Below, piece by piece: positions 43,008 through 51,594 of a DNA stretch of 64,000 nt; the stretch's first letter is position 1, and every line of letters begins with the position of its first letter. The notes below the pieces were generated by a model. The model made no database searches and was not told the DNA's origin. It saw only the letters and a list, made by a program, of their open reading frames with translations. The stretch lies in contig NZ_JACHNF010000001.1 in NCBI RefSeq assembly GCF_014205295.1, positions 1,674,001-1,738,000 of the forward strand. The letters are read 5' to 3'. This DNA is from Kribbella solani (GTDB taxonomy: Bacteria; Actinomycetota; Actinomycetes; Propionibacteriales; Kribbellaceae). The position numbers were made by a program, and so were the translations under genes.

Positions 43008-44516
43008 TTAGGTGAGGCGGGCGAAGATTGGGTTGGGAGGCGCGACACGTTCGCCGTCGCCTAGCTGTGTCGAGAGCCGCGCGGCGCCGGCTGGGCAGAA
43101 CGGTGTCAACTCCGTGGCGATCGTGCGGCAGGCCTGCGCGACGCGGCTGAGGAGCCGGTGGATGAGGTGCTGGTGGATGAGGTGCTGGTGGTTCCTGAGC
43201 ACCTTCCAGGGCTCCGCCGCGTTCAGTAGCTGATTGGCAAGGTTGACAGCGGCAACCAAGTGCGCGGTTCCCGACCGGAAGTCCGCGGTGCTGAGTGCCG
43301 CATCGATGCTCGACGGCAGCGCGGCGCAGGCACCATCCAGATCGGCGCTGTCCCAGGTCGGCCCGATCACGGGTAGGTCGTCGAGGTGCAGCCGGCCCCC
43401 GTAGTACTTGTGCAACAGAGTCACGGTGCGATTGGCGAGGTTGCCGAGTCCGTTGGCAAGGTCAGTGTTGTACGCCTGGATCAGGCGCGCGGCAGTGAAC
43501 TCGGTGTCGCCGAGGAGCGGCACTTCGCGGGTGATCCACCAACGGACGGCATCCGTGCCGTAGGCGTCGACCAGGCCGACGGGATCGACGACGTTGCCGG
43601 TGCTCTTGGACAGCTTGGCGCCGCCCACATTGACGTAGTCGTGTACGTGGATGGTGGTCGGGAGCGGCAGTCCGGCCGAGAGCAGCAGCCCGATCCAGTA
43701 CACGGCGTGGAACCGGGTGATGCCCTTGCCGATCACGTGCACGCGTTCGCCGGCGCCCGCCCACCAGTACTGGAAGTCCTCGCCAGGCTGGTCGACGCCG
43801 AGTGCGGTGATGTAGTTGGTGAGGGCATCCCACCAGACGTAGATCACCTGACTGGGGTCGTGGGGGACAGGGATGCCCCAACCACCCGCGCGGGCAGCTG
43901 GGCGGGAGACGCTGAAGTCCTGCAGCCCCCTGTCGAGGAGCGCGAGGACCTCGTTGCGCTTCTGCGGCGGGTTGATCGTCAGAGCTCCGGTGGTGATCGC
44001 GTGCTTGATCTGATCGCGATAGCGGGTGAGGCGGAAGAACCAGTTCGTCTCAGTCACTCGCTCCAGCTCGGTACCGTGTTCCGGGCAGACGCCACCGATC
44101 AATGCGTCCGGCTCGTAGAACTGCTCGCACCCGACGCAGTACAGGCCCGTGTAGGTGTGCTGGTAGAAGTCGCCGGCGTCGGCGCAGCGCTGCCACAAGT
44201 ACTCGACGCCGGGGCGATGTCGCGGGTCCGATGAGGTACGGATGTAGTCGTCGCAACTCAGATCGAGCAGCCCCTGAAGCGCCTGGAAGCGGTCGGCAGC
44301 ACGATCGACGAAAGCGGCGACCGGCGTACCGGCGTTCCGGGCGGCGAGGACGTTCTTCAGCGCGTGATCATCAGTACCCGACAGGAATCGGACCGGCCGC
44401 CCGCGAAGCCGTTGATGGCGAGCAAGCACGTCCGCCTGCACAAACTCGAGCGCATGACCAAGATGCGGCGCCGCGTTCACGTACGGGATAGCGGTGGTGA
44501 TGTAGTACGGGTTCAC
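43008..44516 (-). CDS. metG: Methionyl-tRNA synthetase
   Basis: 502 residues. Class I signatures PHLGHALEF (HIGH-like) near residue 18 and AKLSKSTGN (KMSKS-like) near 300. A zinc knuckle is seen at YCVGCEQFYEP...GVCPEHG. The specificity region WYWD-like segment reads VIYVWWDALTNYI. GTG start with GGAAGG about 11 bases upstream; the longer ATG frame adds 13 non-family residues. An in-frame 15-bp tandem duplication gives HQHLIHQHLIH in the C-terminal helical domain. A structured leader precedes it. Whether this is the only MetRS of the genome cannot be told. Confidence 0.9.
   Translation of the reverse strand: MNPYYITTAIPYVNAAPHLGHALEFVQADVLARHQRLRGRPVRFLSGTDDHALKNVLAARNAGTPVAAFVDRAADRFQALQGLLDLSCDDYIRTSSDPRHRPGVEYLWQRCADAGDFYQHTYTGLYCVGCEQFYEPDALIGGVCPEHGTELERVTETNWFFRLTRYRDQIKHAITTGALTINPPQKRNEVLALLDRGLQDFSVSRPAARAGGWGIPVPHDPSQVIYVWWDALTNYITALGVDQPGEDFQYWWAGAGERVHVIGKGITRFHAVYWIGLLLSAGLPLPTTIHVHDYVNVGGAKLSKSTGNVVDPVGLVDAYGTDAVRWWITREVPLLGDTEFTAARLIQAYNTDLANGLGNLANRTVTLLHKYYGGRLHLDDLPVIGPTWDSADLDGACAALPSSIDAALSTADFRSGTAHLVAAVNLANQLLNAAEPWKVLRNHQHLIHQHLIHRLLSRVAQACRTIATELTPFCPAGAARLSTQLGDGERVAPPNPIFARLT
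43157..43186. repeat. 15-bp tandem duplication inside metG
   Basis: GGTGGATGAGGTGCT occurs twice head-to-tail at 43157-43171 and 43172-43186, adding one HQHLI unit in frame near the protein C-terminus. Confidence 0.85.
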
Positions 44517-44530
44517 AGGTGGGTGTCCTT

Positions 44531-44629
44531 CCCTGTCAGATCGGCAGGGCCCCACACCACGTCGAGCCCACTACCACGGGGCTCGACCGGCGAGTTCAAC
44601 GCACGACGAGAAGCCCCACAAAGGGGCCC
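44531..44629 (-). promoter_or_regulatory. Structured leader upstream of metG
   Basis: Three stems are visible: a 9-bp hairpin GTCGAGCCC (44561-44569) with GGGCTCGAC (44579-44587); an enclosing pairing GGGCCCC (44547-44553) with GGGGCCC (44623-44629); and CCCTG (44531-44535) with CAGGG (44545-44549), next to the ribosome site. No T-box consensus is seen. Confidence 0.45.
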
Positions 44630-44718
44630 ATCATTCGCCGCACACTCAGCATAGACACAAACCCTACGTCCACTTCCGACCTCCGGCCACTTCGTTTGCA
44701 ACAGGTACGGTCGGCCAG

Positions 44719-45258
44719 GTGATCGAACTCAGACCTCTGACCGCGGCAGACGCGGAAGCCCACTGCGCGGGGGAGGACAAACACACCGTCCGCTGGCTAA
44801 CCGGAGGCTACGGCGACGTCAAAGGCACCATAGAGTTCTTCAACTGGCTCGCCGGCAACGCCGCCGCGGGGGCAGGCAAACGCGGCTTCGGAATCTGGAA
44901 GTCCGAGGGCGGCGCCGGCGCGGTTCCTACCGTCCCGGCGCGACTCTGCGGATACATCGACTACACCCCAGATCTCGACGACGGACTCGACCCCGACGAC
45001 GTGGCGCTCGCCTACGCCGTACACCCCTGGGCCCGCGGCCAAGGCATCGCACCGGAGGCCGTCCGGCTGATCTGCGACGTCCTCCGTACCGACAAAACCG
45101 GGACGCGCGCCGCCATCCGGGTCGAACCGGAGAACTCGGCATCGATCCGCGTAGCGCAGAAGGCCGGCTTCAGATACGTCCGGGACTTCCCATCCAACCG
45201 AGACACCCACCCAGACGGCACACCAACCACGTTCAGCCTGTACTTACTGGACCTGTAG
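44719..45258 (+). CDS. GNAT-family N-acetyltransferase
   Basis: 179 residues from a GTG. IELRPLTAADAEAHC opens the domain; motif A is AYAVHPWARGQGIAPEAVRLI near residue 98; the end has VEPENSASIRVAQKAGFRYV. RimJ/RimL-like subfamily. Divergent from metG over a 202-base gap that holds the metG leader. Confidence 0.87.
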   Translation: MIELRPLTAADAEAHCAGEDKHTVRWLTGGYGDVKGTIEFFNWLAGNAAAGAGKRGFGIWKSEGGAGAVPTVPARLCGYIDYTPDLDDGLDPDDVALAYAVHPWARGQGIAPEAVRLICDVLRTDKTGTRAAIRVEPENSASIRVAQKAGFRYVRDFPSNRDTHPDGTPTTFSLYLLDL

Positions 45259-45345
45259 TGCGAAGTGACAGGCACGGGAAATTGAGCAGCCGGGAGGTAG
45301 CGCCCGGACAGTGGTGTTGCTTCGGGCCTGGCAGACTGGTTTGGC

Positions 45346-46092
45346 ATGACCTCTGAGTCGCAGACCGCCGAGCAGCAACCGGATCACTACGACGGCTTCG
45401 GCGAAGCGTACGCACGGGAGAACGAGAATGGTCTGTTCAACCGGTGGTACGCGCGGCCGGCGGTGCTGGACCTGCTGGGTGACGTTGCCGGGCGGCGGAT
45501 CTTGGACGCGGGCTGCGGTTCAGGGCCGCTCGTCGCGGACCTGAAGGAGCGCGGAGCGAGCGCCGCCGGGTTCGACGCGAGCCCTGCGATGATCCGGCTC
45601 GCCCGGGAGCGGCTCGGCGACGACGCCGACCTGAAGGTTGCCGACCTGACCCAGCCGCTTCCGTACGACAACGAGGCCTTCGACGACGCGTTGGCCATGC
45701 TCGTGCTGCACTACCTCGAAGACTGGTCGGGCCCGCTGACCGAGCTGCGCCGGGTACTGAAGCCTGGCGGTCGGTTGATCGTGGTAGTCAACCACCCGGT
45801 CATCCCACCGGTGATGTACCCCGAGGTCGACTACTTCGCGACCGTACCGAACGAAGAGGACTACGACTTCGACGGCGTCTCCGCAACCCTCACGATCTGG
45901 TACCGCTCACTGAGCGCAATGTCCGATTCGTTCACCGCCGCAGGCTTCAGGATCTCCGCAATCAGCGAGCCGCCGGTATCACCAGACACACCACCCGAGC
46001 TGCTGCCTCCCAGCGAAACCGACCCCACCCGCTTCCTCGGCTTCATCTTCTTCACCCTCGAGGCAGTTCCTGCTTCCACGCCTGTCAGCTGA
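45346..46092 (+). CDS. Class I SAM-dependent methyltransferase
   Basis: 248 residues. Motif I is ILDAGCGSGPLVADL near residue 52, followed by GFDASPAMI, a LPYDNEAFDDALAMLVLHYL post-motif and LRRVLKPGGRLIVVV. This is the UbiE/methyltransferase-11 type. Small-molecule substrate unknown; monocistronic. Confidence 0.88.
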   Translation: MTSESQTAEQQPDHYDGFGEAYARENENGLFNRWYARPAVLDLLGDVAGRRILDAGCGSGPLVADLKERGASAAGFDASPAMIRLARERLGDDADLKVADLTQPLPYDNEAFDDALAMLVLHYLEDWSGPLTELRRVLKPGGRLIVVVNHPVIPPVMYPEVDYFATVPNEEDYDFDGVSATLTIWYRSLSAMSDSFTAAGFRISAISEPPVSPDTPPELLPPSETDPTRFLGFIFFTLEAVPASTPVS

Positions 46093-46170
46093 GCCGAATT
46101 ACTCCGCGTGGGATCAGCGGAAGGTACGGCGATAGGTGTTCGGGGGTACGCCGACGATGGCGGCTCGGCC

Positions 46171-46911
46171 TCACTTCAGGTGTCGGTCGAAGAACTGGGC
46201 CGCGACGTCTCCCGCGAACTGCGGGACGCCGGCGTGCCCGCCCATATTGGCGTGCAGGGACTTCTCCTTGGAGCCGAAGGCGTCGAACAGGTCCAGGGCC
46301 GCTTGCCGGTCGTTCCCTTCGTCGTCCCACTGCAGCAGGACGTGCAGCGGAATGGTGACCTGACGGGCCTCCTCGAACATGACGCGAGGCACGAAACTCC
46401 CGGCGAACAGAACGGCGGCCGCGATGCGCGGTTCGACCACCGCCAGCCGGATGCCGATGGAGATCACTCCACCCGAGTATCCGACCGGGCCGCCGATCTC
46501 AGGCAGCGAAAGGAGGGCGTCCAGGGCGGCCTGCCATTCCGGAACCGCCTCGTCGACCAGCGGGAGGACGAGGGCGTCGACGATCTCGTCGCTGACCGGC
46601 TCATTGGCCTCCATCTCGCGGCGCAGGTCGGCGTGGGCCCGCGCGGCAGCGGCCCGACGGGGCCGGTCGCCGCTTCCGGGGAGCTCGATGGTGGCCGTGG
46701 CGAAACCCTCCGCCGCGGCGTGCCGGGCTCGGGCCACCAGCCGGGGGTACATCTTGCTCAACCCGAGCGTAGGGTGGCCGAGCAGGATCAGCGGCGCCGG
46801 TGCGGATGCAGATGCAGATGTGGTCATCCACAGGATGCCGGGGATCTCGCCGAGGATGAATCCACGCTCGATGACGCCGTCGTCGAGACGCTGCTCAGAA
46901 GTGAATTGCAT
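46171..46911 (-). CDS. Alpha/beta hydrolase (dienelactone-hydrolase-like)
   Basis: 246 residues. PLILLGHPTLGLSK near residue 40 gives the oxyanion region; the nucleophile elbow is GYSGGV (GxSxG) near 144, followed by AAVLFAGSFVP; the C-terminal HANMGGHAGVP supplies a His. A possible acid is in VLLQWDDEGNDR. Cytoplasmic; substrate unknown. A T-rich short leader, no obvious partners. Confidence 0.82.
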   Translation of the reverse strand: MQFTSEQRLDDGVIERGFILGEIPGILWMTTSASASAPAPLILLGHPTLGLSKMYPRLVARARHAAAEGFATATIELPGSGDRPRRAAAARAHADLRREMEANEPVSDEIVDALVLPLVDEAVPEWQAALDALLSLPEIGGPVGYSGGVISIGIRLAVVEPRIAAAVLFAGSFVPRVMFEEARQVTIPLHVLLQWDDEGNDRQAALDLFDAFGSKEKSLHANMGGHAGVPQFAGDVAAQFFDRHLK

Positions 46912-47059
46912 GGTCGTGCCTTTCGGGAGTGCTCAGAGCGGCGCTCCCGGACGCCTGTCTATCGTCCGACCGTGACCCCGCAGGGGAGCACCCACATCAA
47001 TACTGCGTTCACGGGTACCACCTCCTCGTTGTCTCCCACGGCCTACGGCAAAGGTAGCT

Positions 47060-47170
47060 GTGGTCACCGTGGTCCGCCAAGATGTTTGCCGAGTCAGGGG
47101 TGTGGCGTCGATCGTGGCAGGGGAGTAGCCGAGCACCTCGGCCAGGATCCCGACGGTGCACGCTTGGTGA
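47060..47170 (-). pseudogene. Possible relic of an integrase-like C-terminus
   Basis: On the minus strand, 47077-47169 encodes TVGILAEVLGYSPATIDA preceded by HQAC and followed by TSW, reminiscent of the C-terminal end of actinobacterial tyrosine-recombinase-like proteins. Surrounding frames are broken and the catalytic residues are absent. The rest of 46912-47376 shows no gene in any frame. The similarity is from memory and weak. Confidence 0.25.
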
Positions 47171-47376
47171 GCTCGTACAGCGTGCCAAGTCCGCGGCGCG
47201 TGACCTGGGCGATTCGTCAGGTATTAGGTCAAGGATGCGGCGGGATCTGAGCCTGGGTGCTCGTCATCGGCGAGAGGTCAGCGGCGGTTGGCCGCGCCTT
47301 GGCGTGAAGCTCAACAGTCCTGGCTGTAGCCGGCTGGTGCACTGCGCCGCAGCGCCGATAAGGGACATTATGTCAA

Positions 47377-48014
47377 CTAGTGGCTGTGAGGAGGTAGGTA
47401 GCGGGCAGGTTTTGTGCTTGCTCCCCTAGGGCCGGGTACGTCTCTAGGGCCGAGGATTCCTGGAGTGAGTGGATGGCCGGCGGTGAGGACTGCGGTGACC
47501 ACGCTGACGATGCTCCAGACGAAGCTGTGGTGTGGGACATCGGGTGTGCCGATTGTCCGGGTGATCTCCGGGGCTTTCAGCGGGTCCACGTATCCGTCGC
47601 GGTTCTTGCCGAAGTAGTCGTCGCTGACTGTGAGCGCGCCTTCTCCGCGTACTGTCAGGATCTGTAGATCAGGTCGAACCCGGTCACCTCCGGGTCCAGG
47701 GTCATCATGTCCTGCCGGATGAAGTTGACATTCACAGCCAACGCCTCGGCCTTGGATCGGCCGGTTGCCAGGTGTGGATGGGCAATGTCTACAGCGGTTA
47801 CCTCCGCGCCGTGCAGTGCGAAGGACAGCGCCTCGTCGCCAACTGAACACGCCAGGTGGAGTACGCGGCGGCCGCGCAGCTCCCCCGCGGCTGCCATCTC
47901 TTCGTCTGTCAGTGCATTACCGCCGTCCAGGAAGAATTCAACTGGCTCGGCGTGGCGATGGGGTGCCAGCAGTTCCCAGTACGCGCTGTTCTGAACTACA
48001 ACCTTGTCGGGCAC
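47377..48014 (-). pseudogene. Broken class I SAM-dependent methyltransferase
   Basis: One frame (47655-48014) encodes a methyltransferase start: NSAYWELLAPHR, VEFFLDGGNALTDEE, VLHLACSVGDEALSFALHGAEVTAVDIA and TGFDLIY, then stops. The remainder of such a protein continues in another frame: LTVRGEGALTVSDDYFGKN, then HSFVWSIVSVVTAVLTAG, ending near 47377. About 40 residues expected between the halves (the post-I and motif III region) are missing, so a deletion with frameshift destroyed it. Confidence 0.75.
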
Positions 48015-48172
48015 AACAGGGAAGATACTCGGTTGCGGGGTGGTTTGGCGTGGTCTGACGAAATGGTGCTTGAGTGGCATCATCAGCGGACCTGGGTTCG
48101 GGATGGGGCGCTGGGGTGGGAGCGGGAGGAAATCGATTGGGTGCGCCGGAATCGGGATCTCATCGCCGCTCC

Positions 48173-48214
48173 CCTGGGTCGCCAGATGAGACTTGGTCTC
48201 CTGGGTCGCTAGAT
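48173..48214. repeat. 15-bp direct repeat near the serine hydrolase end
   Basis: CCTGGGTCGC(C/T)AGAT occurs at 48173-48187 and 48200-48214; the second copy overlaps the stop codon of the serine hydrolase. Confidence 0.6.
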
Positions 48215-49387
48215 TGGGCCGAGGACTGTTTCGCGTTCCTGGGTGATTATGGCGGGGATGTCCAGGTCGTAATTGCAGAGGATTACGCCGATCCAGTTGG
48301 TGTCTCGGTAGATTGTCCAGTTGGTGTTGCCGCCGGCGATTCCACCGCCGTGGCTGGTCAGGCGTTGGTCAGCGGTGATTCCGGCGAGTGGGCCGTACGC
48401 CGCGAATTGGTGACCTTTGGGTGGCGGTCCGCCGTTCAGTGGTGATTGTGGGTATTTCGCGCTCAGATAGACCTCGGTGTACGCGGCGCTCAGCAAGGTT
48501 CCGGGGCGGGCCAGGGCCTGGGCGAATTTGAGCAGGTCGGGAGCACTGGAGAATCCCCCACCGCCGCCCGACCCCAGGAATGCTCGCGCCGCGTTGGTTC
48601 CCTGGCCGCCGTTCAGTACGGCACCGGCGTCGAGATTGCGTACGCCGTCGACGCGCGTGCCGTCGGACTGGTAGATGTACGGGTGCGCGATCCGCCGATT
48701 GGTCAGCCAATCGGGTCGCGTGTAGTACGCGGAACTCGTCATGCCGGCCGGCCGGAAGATGTTTCGGCGTACGTACTCGTGGAATGCCTGACCGCTGATC
48801 TTCTCGACGAGTTCACCCAGGATCGAGAATCCGGTGCTGCTGTACGAATGTTGACTGCCTGGCGTGAATTGTGGAGTCGCCAGGCGATTCCGAGAATTGT
48901 GGTACGCCGTTTCCTCGGCGATGCTGTTGGTGACGTGCTTGATGTCGCCGGAGTCGGGGAAATTTGCCAGACCGGAGGTGTGGGTGAGTAATTGGTGAAT
49001 CGTCACTTGAGCGGTGGCGGCTGGGTAACCGTCCAGGTATTTGCCGATCGTGTCGGTGAAGCGGAGGCGGTTCTGCGCGGCCAGCTGGACGATCGCCAGG
49101 CCGGTGAATGGTTTCGCGGCGGAGGCGAGGTTGTAGATGGTGTCGATCCGGTTCGGGATTCGACGTTCTTTGTCTGCCATTCCGTACGCTCGGGCGAGTA
49201 CGGGGCGGCCGTGGTGGGTGAGCAGTACGGTGCCGGAGAACTTGTCCTTTGCGGCGAGGTCTTTGAGGTAGCGGTCGTAGTTGCCGGCCGCGGTTGACGG
49301 GCTGGCGTTCGCGGACAACAGGTTCGTGGTGGCGAGCGGGATGGCGCCGAGCAGACCGAGCGCCGTACGCCGTGTTGTCGAAGTCAT
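48209..49387 (-). CDS. Exported serine hydrolase of the beta-lactamase (class C/PBP-like) family
   Basis: 392 residues from the ATG at 49387. N-terminus TRRTALGLLGAIPLATT resembles a Tat or Sec signal with cleavage near ANA. Catalytic motifs: SAAK (SxxK) near residue 83, YSSTG (YxN/S) near 180 and SHGGG (KTG equivalent) near 355. Esterase, D-aminopeptidase or PBP-like activity is possible; true beta-lactamase activity is less likely. It is the only intact gene between broken ones at 46.9-50.3 kb. Confidence 0.87.
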   Translation of the reverse strand: MTSTTRRTALGLLGAIPLATTNLLSANASPSTAAGNYDRYLKDLAAKDKFSGTVLLTHHGRPVLARAYGMADKERRIPNRIDTIYNLASAAKPFTGLAIVQLAAQNRLRFTDTIGKYLDGYPAATAQVTIHQLLTHTSGLANFPDSGDIKHVTNSIAEETAYHNSRNRLATPQFTPGSQHSYSSTGFSILGELVEKISGQAFHEYVRRNIFRPAGMTSSAYYTRPDWLTNRRIAHPYIYQSDGTRVDGVRNLDAGAVLNGGQGTNAARAFLGSGGGGGFSSAPDLLKFAQALARPGTLLSAAYTEVYLSAKYPQSPLNGGPPPKGHQFAAYGPLAGITADQRLTSHGGGIAGGNTNWTIYRDTNWIGVILCNYDLDIPAIITQERETVLGPI

Positions 49388-49427
49388 GCGGATGATGCAA
49401 CCGGAGGCGGCGTTTCCTTGCTGTTTC

Positions 49428-49767
49428 TCAGCTGGTACGCCCGAGGCAGTGCCCGACGGGGGTGCCGGCGAAGGACGGGTCCAGGACAACGGCGGCCACG
49501 TCGGTGTCGAGGCGTACTGGACCGTGGATGTGCGCTTCGATGTAGTCGTCCAGGTCGTCAGCTGTCGCCTCGTCCCCCGCGCGACATAGCTCCGTCAGGC
49601 TGGATTGATCGCTGACGTCGGTCGCTGCACGCGCCCTGGAATGCTGTCAGTCCCCCGTTGGAAATGCCGGTGGTGAATTGCGACCGATAGAAGCCGTCTG
49701 TTGCCATTGAATCGATCACCGTTTCACCCTTGTGTGGCCAGTTCGGGTGGAAATGCAGGGTGATCAT
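49428..49767 (-). pseudogene. Broken DUF3626-domain gene
   Basis: The first frame (start ATG 49767) gives ITLHFHPNWPHKGETVID, then ATDGFYRSQFTTGISNGGLTA, the conserved opening of DUF3626 proteins. Its continuation is lost; another frame gives DDYIEAHIHGPVRLDTDVAA and VLDPSFAGTPVGH, the C-terminal DUF3626 segment. The middle, probably more than 100 residues, is missing. The ATG overlaps the end of the Nudix frame (ATGA), indicating a former operon. Confidence 0.7.
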
Positions 49768-50251
49768 GGGAAGGGGCCGGTGGTGGTGTTGGTTGGGGTG
49801 ATGGTTAGGTGGCGGAGGGTGTTGTCGTGGCGGCCGGTTTTTAGCCAGTGGGGTAGGACGTAGCGGGCGCTGGGCGGCATTCCAGGGTGGCTGGGTCGAG
49901 GGTCAGGTCGAACCAGCGCAACTCCCCCTCGGCGCATTCCGCTGGGATGGGGGCGTTGGGGTGGAGGTCGGCGGTGAAGTAGTACGTGGTGCGGAGTTCG
50001 GTGCCGGTGTCGCGGAGGGCTACGTACCGCATCGAGAGGTTGGTCAGTTGGTCGGGCGTGACCCCGATCTCCTCGTGTAGCTCGCGTAGGGCCGCGGCAG
50101 TCGGGTCGGTGTGTTCGTGCGGTTCGACGTGGCCGCCGATGCCCACCCACGAGTCGGCGATCACGCGGGAGCCGCGGCGGAAGAGCAGCAGTACTCCCCC
50201 GGCGCGGACGAGGAACACGGACGTCATGTGCCGGGTCGAACGGAGTCCCAT
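49764..50251 (-). pseudogene. Nudix hydrolase gene with a frameshift near its 3' end
   Basis: The intact frame 49841-50251 (136 codons) includes VFLVRAGGVLLLFRRG, VGIGGHVEPHEH and the Nudix box ALRELHEEIGV. Around 49880 the expected LEMPPSARYVLPHWLKTG continues in the -1 frame to a stop at 49764 because one A appears to be missing in GGAATG. The truncated protein keeps the whole Nudix box and may still work, or the shift may be a sequencing error. Directly follows the tautomerase stop (TGATG). Confidence 0.65.
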
Positions 50252-50646
50252 CAGACGGTGATGGTGAAGCCGAGGTCGAGATCGCAGGCCGCGTGACCGC
50301 CGCGCAGGCCCCAGTTCTCGGTGGCGAGGTCCCGGACGACGATCGTGACGTGGTCGGCCGGGATGTTCAACGGCTGCAGATTGTCGACAATCGCTGCGTA
50401 CAGGGCGCGCTTGGCGTCGACCGAACGACCGGCGAAGCAGTCGATGGTGACGAGCGTGAAGTACTCCGGCGTACTCAACCGTGGCGAGCAGGCGAACCGG
50501 TGTGGTGCGTGCACGACCAGCCGTACGTTCTTGTCCTGTGCCGGGATCTTGAAGGCGGTCACCAGCGCGTCATGAACCGCGTCGATCAGTGCGACCTCCT
50601 CTGCCTCGGTGTACGGACGACGAACCTCGATGAGCGAACTCGGCAT
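50251..50646 (-). CDS. Tautomerase-superfamily protein
   Basis: 131 residues from the ATG at 50646, preceded by GGAAGGA. Pro2 after Met (MPSSLIEVRR) is the catalytic base of the family. The region RFACSPRLSTPEYFTLVTIDCF and the C-terminal DLATENWGLRGGHA match the tautomerase-2/YusQ-like group. It is in an operon with the Nudix gene (TGATG overlap). Confidence 0.83.
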   Translation of the reverse strand: MPSSLIEVRRPYTEAEEVALIDAVHDALVTAFKIPAQDKNVRLVVHAPHRFACSPRLSTPEYFTLVTIDCFAGRSVDAKRALYAAIVDNLQPLNIPADHVTIVVRDLATENWGLRGGHAACDLDLGFTITV

Positions 50647-50681
50647 GACGCATCCTTCCGTGATCGAGCCGGCGTGACGGC

Positions 50682-51521
50682 TCACTGGCGAATTGTGGCG
50701 AGGGCCTCGGCGATCATGCGGTGGCCTTGTTGTTCGAAGGTTTCGTCGCCGACCTGGTACGCCCAGACCGCGGTACTCACCGCCTCGCGAAGACGCGTGC
50801 GCACCCAGGCATCCGGGTCACGCGGGTCCTTGCCGTACCCCTCGATAAACGCCGGCTCGAGCGCGGGCTTGGTGCGGAACTGTTGCGCGGCGAGCCGGGC
50901 CAGGTCCGTGTACGCGGGGCGCAGGTCGGCGCGGCCGAGGTCGATGACGCGTACGGTGCCGTGGTCGATCAGCCAGTTGCGCGGCTGCCAGTCGCCGTGC
51001 GTCGGTACGAGGGTCGCGGGCGGCGTCGGCCAGGCGGTGATGATCACGCGAAGCCGTTCGGTGAGATCCGGTGCGATGCGGTGCTTGGCAGCGAGGTAGG
51101 TCAGCGCTTTGCCGTTCTCGACCGTCTCGTACTCGGCGTCGTCCACGGCTGATTGCTGGTGGAACGCGGCGAGTAGTTCGCCGGCCTGGTAGTACGTGTC
51201 GGCTGTCCACTCGTACGGCGAACCCTGAACCAGCTGCCCCGGCAGGTAGCGGGTGAGCAGCAGCTTGGCGTCCGCGTCGGCATGTACGAGCTGCGGCCCC
51301 CTCCCCTGCGCGGTCCACGGACGCAGCCACTCGCGATGGGCGCGGAGTTCGCGGGCGAGGTGATGGTCGGTTTCGTCGCCGGCCTTCGCGATGTACCGGT
51401 CGCCGCCCTGGCGAAGCTCGAGGACGAGGGTGCCGAGGACGCCCCAGCTGTGGTCCTTGACGACCTCGGCGGACGGCAGCCAGCTGGCGAGCAGCTCGCG
51501 CTGCCGATCGGTGAGTCCCAC
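50682..51521 (-). CDS. Aminoglycoside phosphotransferase (APH)-family kinase
   Basis: 279 residues. ATP-binding Lys in RYIAKAGDE near residue 45; catalytic loop THGDWQPRNWLI (HGDxxxxN) near 195; metal Asp in VIDLGRADL. The acceptor could be an antibiotic, choline-like or other small molecule; many such proteins are not resistance enzymes. It starts 36 bases before the tautomerase gene and may be transcribed with it. Confidence 0.85.
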   Translation of the reverse strand: MGLTDRQRELLASWLPSAEVVKDHSWGVLGTLVLELRQGGDRYIAKAGDETDHHLARELRAHREWLRPWTAQGRGPQLVHADADAKLLLTRYLPGQLVQGSPYEWTADTYYQAGELLAAFHQQSAVDDAEYETVENGKALTYLAAKHRIAPDLTERLRVIITAWPTPPATLVPTHGDWQPRNWLIDHGTVRVIDLGRADLRPAYTDLARLAAQQFRTKPALEPAFIEGYGKDPRDPDAWVRTRLREAVSTAVWAYQVGDETFEQQGHRMIAEALATIRQ

Positions 51522-51594
51522 GGGCAGCAGAATAGCCGCAGAAAATACCCGGGAAAAGCTGGACGAAGGTCCGAAATGGCTTTATCCTGGCCGA

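Noticed and set aside
44517..44718. T-box riboswitch before metG
   Set aside because: No T-box sequence, specifier loop or antiterminator bulge is visible, although stems exist.
47414..47617. 67-codon plus-strand frame in the decayed region
   Set aside because: It is antisense to the recognisable C-terminal half of a broken methyltransferase.
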